Below, piece by piece: positions 59,968 through 64,000 of a stretch of 64,000 nucleotides of DNA. This DNA is from Stentor roeselii (Eukaryota; Ciliophora; Heterotrichea; Heterotrichida; Stentoridae). The position numbers and the translations under genes are program-made. The stretch covers positions 48,569 through 112,568 of the forward strand of contig RSEH01000159.1 of NCBI GenBank assembly GCA_006503475.1, written 5' to 3'. Each line of letters starts with the position of its first letter. The first letter of the stretch is position 1. The notes beneath the pieces are model-generated. The model ran no database searches and was not told the origin of the DNA. It saw only the letters and a program-made list of their open reading frames with translations.

Positions 59968-60402
59968 CTAACCATCCTGATCATTAACTTTATTGCAAAC
60001 ATTCAAGTGTCTAGTTAAAGAGTATTTATTAAAAACACTCTTTCCACAAAATTCACAACTCAGTCTAGAAGCTTGATAATGAACCTGATCTTTGTGAATT
60101 CTGGCCGCATAAATATTCCTAAACTTCTTAAAACAAATTCCACATTTGTAAGGTCTTACTTTCGCGTGTTTTTTCCCAAAATGCTGTCTCATTCCTTTGA
60201 CAGTCAGAAATTTCGACGGGCACTGTGAACACGAAATAATTTCTTTCGATGGGAATAGATGGATCTGCAGCTCGACTTGTGATGAAAAAATGATCTTACA
60301 GTGGTCACACTGGGATCCTCCAAGTAAGGACTCAAGAGTTCTCAATTCTATGGCTGATGGCAGGACTTTGGTTTGAACTTCAACTATTTCATTTTCGACC
60401 AT
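59968..60402 (-). CDS. C2H2 zinc-finger protein
   Basis: 144 residues with four finger-like units. CDHCKIIFSSQVELQIH is incomplete at its second His. CSQCPSKFLTVKGMRQH...KKH and CGICFKKFRNIYAARIH...VH are complete C2H2. CEFCGKSVFNKYSLTRH...C is C2HC. Linker RPYKCGIC is of the TGEKPY-like type. It may bind DNA or RNA. No further domain. Isolated in a gene-poor stretch. Confidence 0.87.
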   Translation of the reverse strand: MVENEIVEVQTKVLPSAIELRTLESLLGGSQCDHCKIIFSSQVELQIHLFPSKEIISCSQCPSKFLTVKGMRQHFGKKHAKVRPYKCGICFKKFRNIYAARIHKDQVHYQASRLSCEFCGKSVFNKYSLTRHLNVCNKVNDQDG

Positions 60403-61298
60403 TGCAAGTATTAGATTTTTTAGCTTAAAAAGTTTTAATTATTAAACCTTGTTGTTTTGAATGGGAATATTTTGGAGGGTTGAATTCATTTTACTTCAAG
60501 AATGTTTGAATAGTTTTTGATTTGGAGATCGAAGTGGAAATAAAGGAAATCAGTATAGTATCGGGTTTTTGATGAGATTTTTGATGTTATTTAGATTAAA
60601 ATCATTAGTTTAGAGGAAATTGAGTTCTCCTAGGGCTAAAGAATTTTAAGAATGCATATTTGTTCACTATTTGGTTATTTTTTAGATCAATTTTTTGACA
60701 AATATGCTGCATGTAAATATGAATTATTGTAAGTGTGGATACTTAGGAACTCTTTTTGAATATTTTGAAGTTTTATTAAGGATTTAGTCTTAATATTTTA
60801 TAGTAAACTTAGATTAATATATACCTACTCAAAGAAAAACGAAACTTTCAGCTAGTGATTCTAGTTCTAAAGAAATATAGAACTTTAAAAATCGATCCAA
60901 TGCTTCGAATCTTGCACAAATTCAAGTTGTTTTAAACTTGACTTAATAGAAATATTTTATATAGATTTTAGGTTTATGAGGAAAGCCTTTATATATTTTT
61001 TGATTTACGTAGAAATCATATATGTATCTTGTAAAATTTTAAAACTACAATCGATTAGTTTGCAAAGCTGAATTAACCCATGTTCATATAAAAATATGAA
61101 AGTTTTAGCTAAAAGATAATAACTTTAGTCTTATGTTAGGTAAGAAAAATGCATTAATTTTAAAGACAGTTGAACTTTTACTTAAAGAGAGAAAAAATTT
61201 ATTAAAAAATCTTAAAATTTCAAATTTTTTCCCTGAAAACCTTAAAAGTGTGAATTAAACTAAGTAGCTCTAAAAATTTTTAAAATAATCTGTTAGAA
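60403..61298. other. AT-rich intergenic region with a hairpin-capable inverted repeat
   Basis: 896 nt without a gene. A 10-bp inverted repeat, GCATATTTGT (60654-60663) and ACAAATATGC (60698-60707), is separated by 34 nt. No other feature supported. Confidence 0.55.
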
Positions 61299-61559
61299 CT
61301 ATAATGAAGGAACCATAAATAGATCAGAGGCCTCTTCCACATCTTCTTCACTCTCACAACTATCTATTTCTTCTTCATCTTCTGAGTTTTTTCTGTCCAT
61401 ACCTGGCGCCATGAAGTTGGTTTCAGGATAAAACAGCTTTTTAATGTCAGCATTTAATCTAGTCTCTTCTTTAGTTACCAAGGCTTCATCAAGAGAATTA
61501 TCTGTAGTTACCCATTTAAGCCCTTCTCCTAAGAGTGAAGTATCTCTAAAGATTCTCAT
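61299..61559 (-). CDS. small acidic protein, unknown function
   Basis: 86 residues. Residues 1-50 are mixed; residues 55-77 are very acidic with phosphorylatable Ser (NSEDEEEIDSCESEEDVEEA), and the end is hydrophobic (DLFMVPSL). No domain recognised. Flanks are AT-rich; composition stands out from them, which supports coding. Confidence 0.6.
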   Translation of the reverse strand: MRIFRDTSLLGEGLKWVTTDNSLDEALVTKEETRLNADIKKLFYPETNFMAPGMDRKNSEDEEEIDSCESEEDVEEASDLFMVPSL

Positions 61560-61819
61560 ATTTTTGATTATAAAGGATGCGATTTTTAACTCTTATTAAT
61601 TTAAGAATTACTAAGTTCATTAGTTTACTGTTTTGATTTTATGAATTTTTTATCAAATCAGTAATTTTTTTTATTATTTGTTTATAAAAATTTGAAAACT
61701 AACATTAACAAAACCCCGATACAGTTTAATTAATATAAAAACCTTGAACACCTCATAATTCCAAAAGTCTCAAATAAATGCTAATTTTTATTAACCTTCT
61801 TTACACTAAATTCATATAA

Positions 61820-62206
61820 ATGCGATTGTCAACTGCTCCAGAATTGCCAGCACTGCAGAGAAGAGACATTATATCGAATCAAGTTGTAACAAACTCCTAC
61901 CCTTTTGAGCATGTCCTTAAAAACCTTGATTTAAATTCTGCAAAAGAAAGAGCAGAAAAGCGAAAAATTCGCAAATCTTCTCAAGAAGTATTCATTCCTC
62001 CTGGAATCAAATCATATGACGACGCTGGCCTTCAAGAAATGACAGTAAGAAGCCGATTTAAAAGTAACGACTATAAGCAAAGGTATATGTCAATATACCA
62101 AAAAAACCCATACGCTTTCCATAAACAGACAGGAGAATTTACCCTTTACAGTGACTTTTCTGTAAGAATTTACAGACAAGGGCCTTACAACAAGCGAAAT
62201 AAATAA
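61820..62206 (+). CDS. QTGEFT-motif protein B (unknown function, candidate ciliary protein)
   Basis: 128 residues, basic. The N-terminal half has an alpha-helical basic region (KERAEKRKIRKSS) and PPGIKSYDDAG. The C-terminal 40 residues share with the protein at 31057 the pattern Y..(V/I)Y..NP..F..QTGEFT....D..VR....GP(F/Y)N, without gaps. The two proteins are unrelated outside this block, so the motif is a module. A microtubule inner protein role is inferred only from size and style. Confidence 0.8.
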   Translation: MRLSTAPELPALQRRDIISNQVVTNSYPFEHVLKNLDLNSAKERAEKRKIRKSSQEVFIPPGIKSYDDAGLQEMTVRSRFKSNDYKQRYMSIYQKNPYAFHKQTGEFTLYSDFSVRIYRQGPYNKRNK

Positions 62207-62329
62207 AAACCCAAATTATTTCTAATGATCACTAATTCCACTCCAAAATTTCAATAATCCAATAAAAACACCTAAAAATAGAATCTTCAAAGTAAAAAAC
62301 CTAATCACTTCAAAATAAACCTAATCAAG

Positions 62330-63043
62330 ATGTTTATTTTTCGGAAAATCTCGATATCTCCAGAGATAATCCTAGAAAAATTAAACAATATTTCAGGACC
62401 TTTTGATAAAAGAACCCCTTCAGAACTCAAGTCATTATTCAACATCTCATATTCCAGTCCAGAGTCCTTGAAAGTTTTAACTCTTGGACAAGTCAGTCCT
62501 CTTCGCATTTCAAAAGAAAATTTTGATTTTTTTATGACTATTTTGTTGGGATATATGAAAACTTTTCCAAAAAAACAACGAGCTTTTGAATCGCCTTTTT
62601 TTGAAGTGTCTCAGTGGAATAGAAAGTCCTTGGTTAATTTCTTTTTCAGATCTTTGATAATAGCTGGGTATAAATCAGGTGTGAGTCTTTCGAACTCAGT
62701 CCCAGTTATCACTTCGACTGGTAATAGACATGGATTTCATGAGTTGGTTATCAGCAGAGGTGACATTCCCATTTGTTTCGTCAGGTCTGCGAAACTCATG
62801 CTTCAAAAAAGTGATGATCCTTTAGAGCAGTCTTTTATCAGCATGATTTTTGAACTCTTTTCTGCTTTTCATAAAAGCCCAGTTTGGCCTTTGTATGGTT
62901 GTGTCTCTGATGCGAAAAACTGGATTTTCCTCAAATATGATGGAAAAGAATTTTGTAGGACTGAAAAGATTATTTTGCAACTGGAAGAGGAGTCTATTAA
63001 AAAGTTGTGTAGAGGGATACTTTATATTATCGATTCTTATTAG
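62330..63043 (+). CDS. unknown protein with PD-(D/E)XK-nuclease-like C-terminal pattern
   Basis: 237 residues. The second half shows GFHELVISRGDIPICFVRSAKL, a helix (DPLEQSFISMIFELFSAFHK), then VWPLYGCVSDAKNWIFLKYDG. A strand with E...K, a helix, then P.YG.V(T/S)D...W.F.K.DG is the layout of PD-(D/E)XK-like domains found in Crinkler-type and retroelement-associated proteins. The catalytic E-x-K appears replaced (V-R-S-A-K), so activity is doubtful. Family assignment is tentative; the gene itself is well supported by its length. Confidence 0.7.
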   Translation: MFIFRKISISPEIILEKLNNISGPFDKRTPSELKSLFNISYSSPESLKVLTLGQVSPLRISKENFDFFMTILLGYMKTFPKKQRAFESPFFEVSQWNRKSLVNFFFRSLIIAGYKSGVSLSNSVPVITSTGNRHGFHELVISRGDIPICFVRSAKLMLQKSDDPLEQSFISMIFELFSAFHKSPVWPLYGCVSDAKNWIFLKYDGKEFCRTEKIILQLEEESIKKLCRGILYIIDSY

Positions 63044-63907
63044 TTAGTGAAGTTTGGACTTTAGATTTAAGTAGTGAAGTTGAATGAAATGGAGTAAAGT
63101 ACATGAAAAGGGTTCAATTTATTTAAATTTTTTCTTGGTTAAGTCCTTGGTAAGAGTTTGATGTGAGTTATTTCAATGGTAATGTTAAGGACTTGCTATT
63201 GTTTAAATTCAAGTCTTATTGGTTTATCCTTTTGTGTCTTTATCCAGTTTTAAAAATTATACCTTGGTTCTAGATCTATAGGATTCAAGTTTAATTAATT
63301 GATTTTCTTAAAGGTTAAGTCTAGTTTTGCTTCAATAATCCTCAAAGAATCAAAAGGCTGGACCAAATAGCTTGGTTTTTTGATATTCTTTTATAAATTT
63401 CTAGAATTTACTTGAAGTGGATGAATATAATGAATATTTTATGAACTTCAAGTTTATTTACCTTGCATAATTTCAAGATTATGTCTAAAATTGTATGTCT
63501 AAGCATCTACTCTAACTTTAAGATTATATCGAAGTTCGTCTTACACAAACCTTACGAATAATTTTCACGAATTTCTTACTAATTAATACTCTTTGATGAC
63601 GAAATTACCATTAATCTTTAGTTTATGCTTTACAAAGTGTTTTCAAATCTCCGAACAAGCAATAAAATACTATTCAGTCTGCTACAAATGGGTACTTAAA
63701 GAAAGATTACTATCCAATATCTAACTAATCTTCCAAAATTCCCAAAAGACTCTTTATTCCTTTAAAAGTCCCAATCCAAGTTCAAATCCATCCCCAAGCC
63801 ACCCACCCCTTAAAGCACATACCCTTCAATCTGTAGAGAAATAGTAAATCCTCAATATCCCCTCCCAAGAGTTCACCCCTTAAAATCCCAAACCCCTCCC
63901 TACTCAA
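63044..63907. other. intergenic region, no gene seen
   Basis: 864 nt, AT-rich; the final 190 nt before the next ATG are strongly A/C-rich on the + strand, as before several plus-strand genes. Confidence 0.6.
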
Positions 63908-64000
63908 ATGCCATCCAAACCAGTCCCATCAAAACCCATAAAAGTCCTTGACCCAAATCAGGCCATATTCGAAGTCCAGGTAAAAATTCAAAAAAATAAG
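63908..64000 (+). CDS. start of a gene running off the window
   Basis: ATG followed by 31 open codons to the window edge (MPSKPVPSKPIKVLDPNQ...). The A/C-rich leader upstream resembles that of other plus-strand genes here. A GT near 63980 could begin a 15-nt intron but has no AG at the right distance. Product unknown. Confidence 0.5.
   Translation, partial: MPSKPVPSKPIKVLDPNQAIFEVQVKIQKNK

Noticed and set aside
1-64000. CRISPR arrays, insertion sequences, transposases, viral genes
   Set aside because: No direct-repeat arrays, terminal inverted repeats with transposase-like frames, or viral hallmark proteins were seen.

Overview
The window is macronuclear-type DNA of a ciliate, most likely a heterotrich of the Stentor group. 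Three things point there. Genes are closed by TAA and TAG, so this is not the Tetrahymena/Paramecium code. The genome is very gene-dense. The introns are 15 nt long, GT...AG, with an A at position 10, as described for Stentor. Gene content is that of an ordinary, cilia-bearing eukaryote; there is no sign of bacterial, viral or mobile DNA.

Layout. 1-977 holds the 3' end of a cGMP-dependent-type protein kinase, convergent with a 2297-residue Piezo channel split by one 15-nt intron (983-7891). 8-17 kb carries a Rieske/AIF-type oxidoreductase, an EF-hand protein, a CSPP1-like coiled-coil protein, an unknown basic protein, a multidomain glutaredoxin and a broken small membrane-protein gene. 17-29 kb carries a PX sorting nexin, a large Zn-binding protein, a variant histone H3, a Sey1/RHD3 ER-fusion GTPase, an FKBP-TPR protein, a degenerate pterin-dehydratase-like protein and an active P3A proton ATPase. 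29-35 kb has a tRNA-Thr(AGU), a lipid-anchored coiled-coil protein, small proteins, radial-spoke protein RSPH9 and an LRR protein. 35-50 kb has a TPR plus cyclic-nucleotide-binding protein, a DHHC acyltransferase, CC2D1, an ERK-type MAPK, a NEK kinase, a second P3A ATPase that has lost its catalytic aspartate, glycine C-acetyltransferase and a membrane RING protein. 50-64 kb has an RRM protein, USP47, POP5, an aquaporin, a probable selenoprotein of the SelS/SelK type, ceramide synthase, Rab7, a C2H2 zinc-finger protein and several unknown proteins, ending in the first codons of another gene.

Organisation. Same-strand neighbours are often 10-25 nt apart. Divergent start codons can be only 7, 9 or 23 nt apart. 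Two convergent pairs overlap through palindromic stop codons. Non-coding stretches over 300 nt are AT-rich and show no recognisable elements apart from one tRNA. Several genes fit a mechanosensitive, ciliated cell (Piezo, RSPH9, NEK, MAPK, CSPP1-like, a shared QTGEFT-motif family), but no operon-like functional cluster is evident.

Most notable observations: a full-length pseudo-proton-ATPase; a C-terminal in-frame TGA fitting selenocysteine; no TGA terminator in 44 gene ends examined; and seven 15-nt introns whose phase gives an in-frame stop if they are retained. The last point is subject to ascertainment bias.
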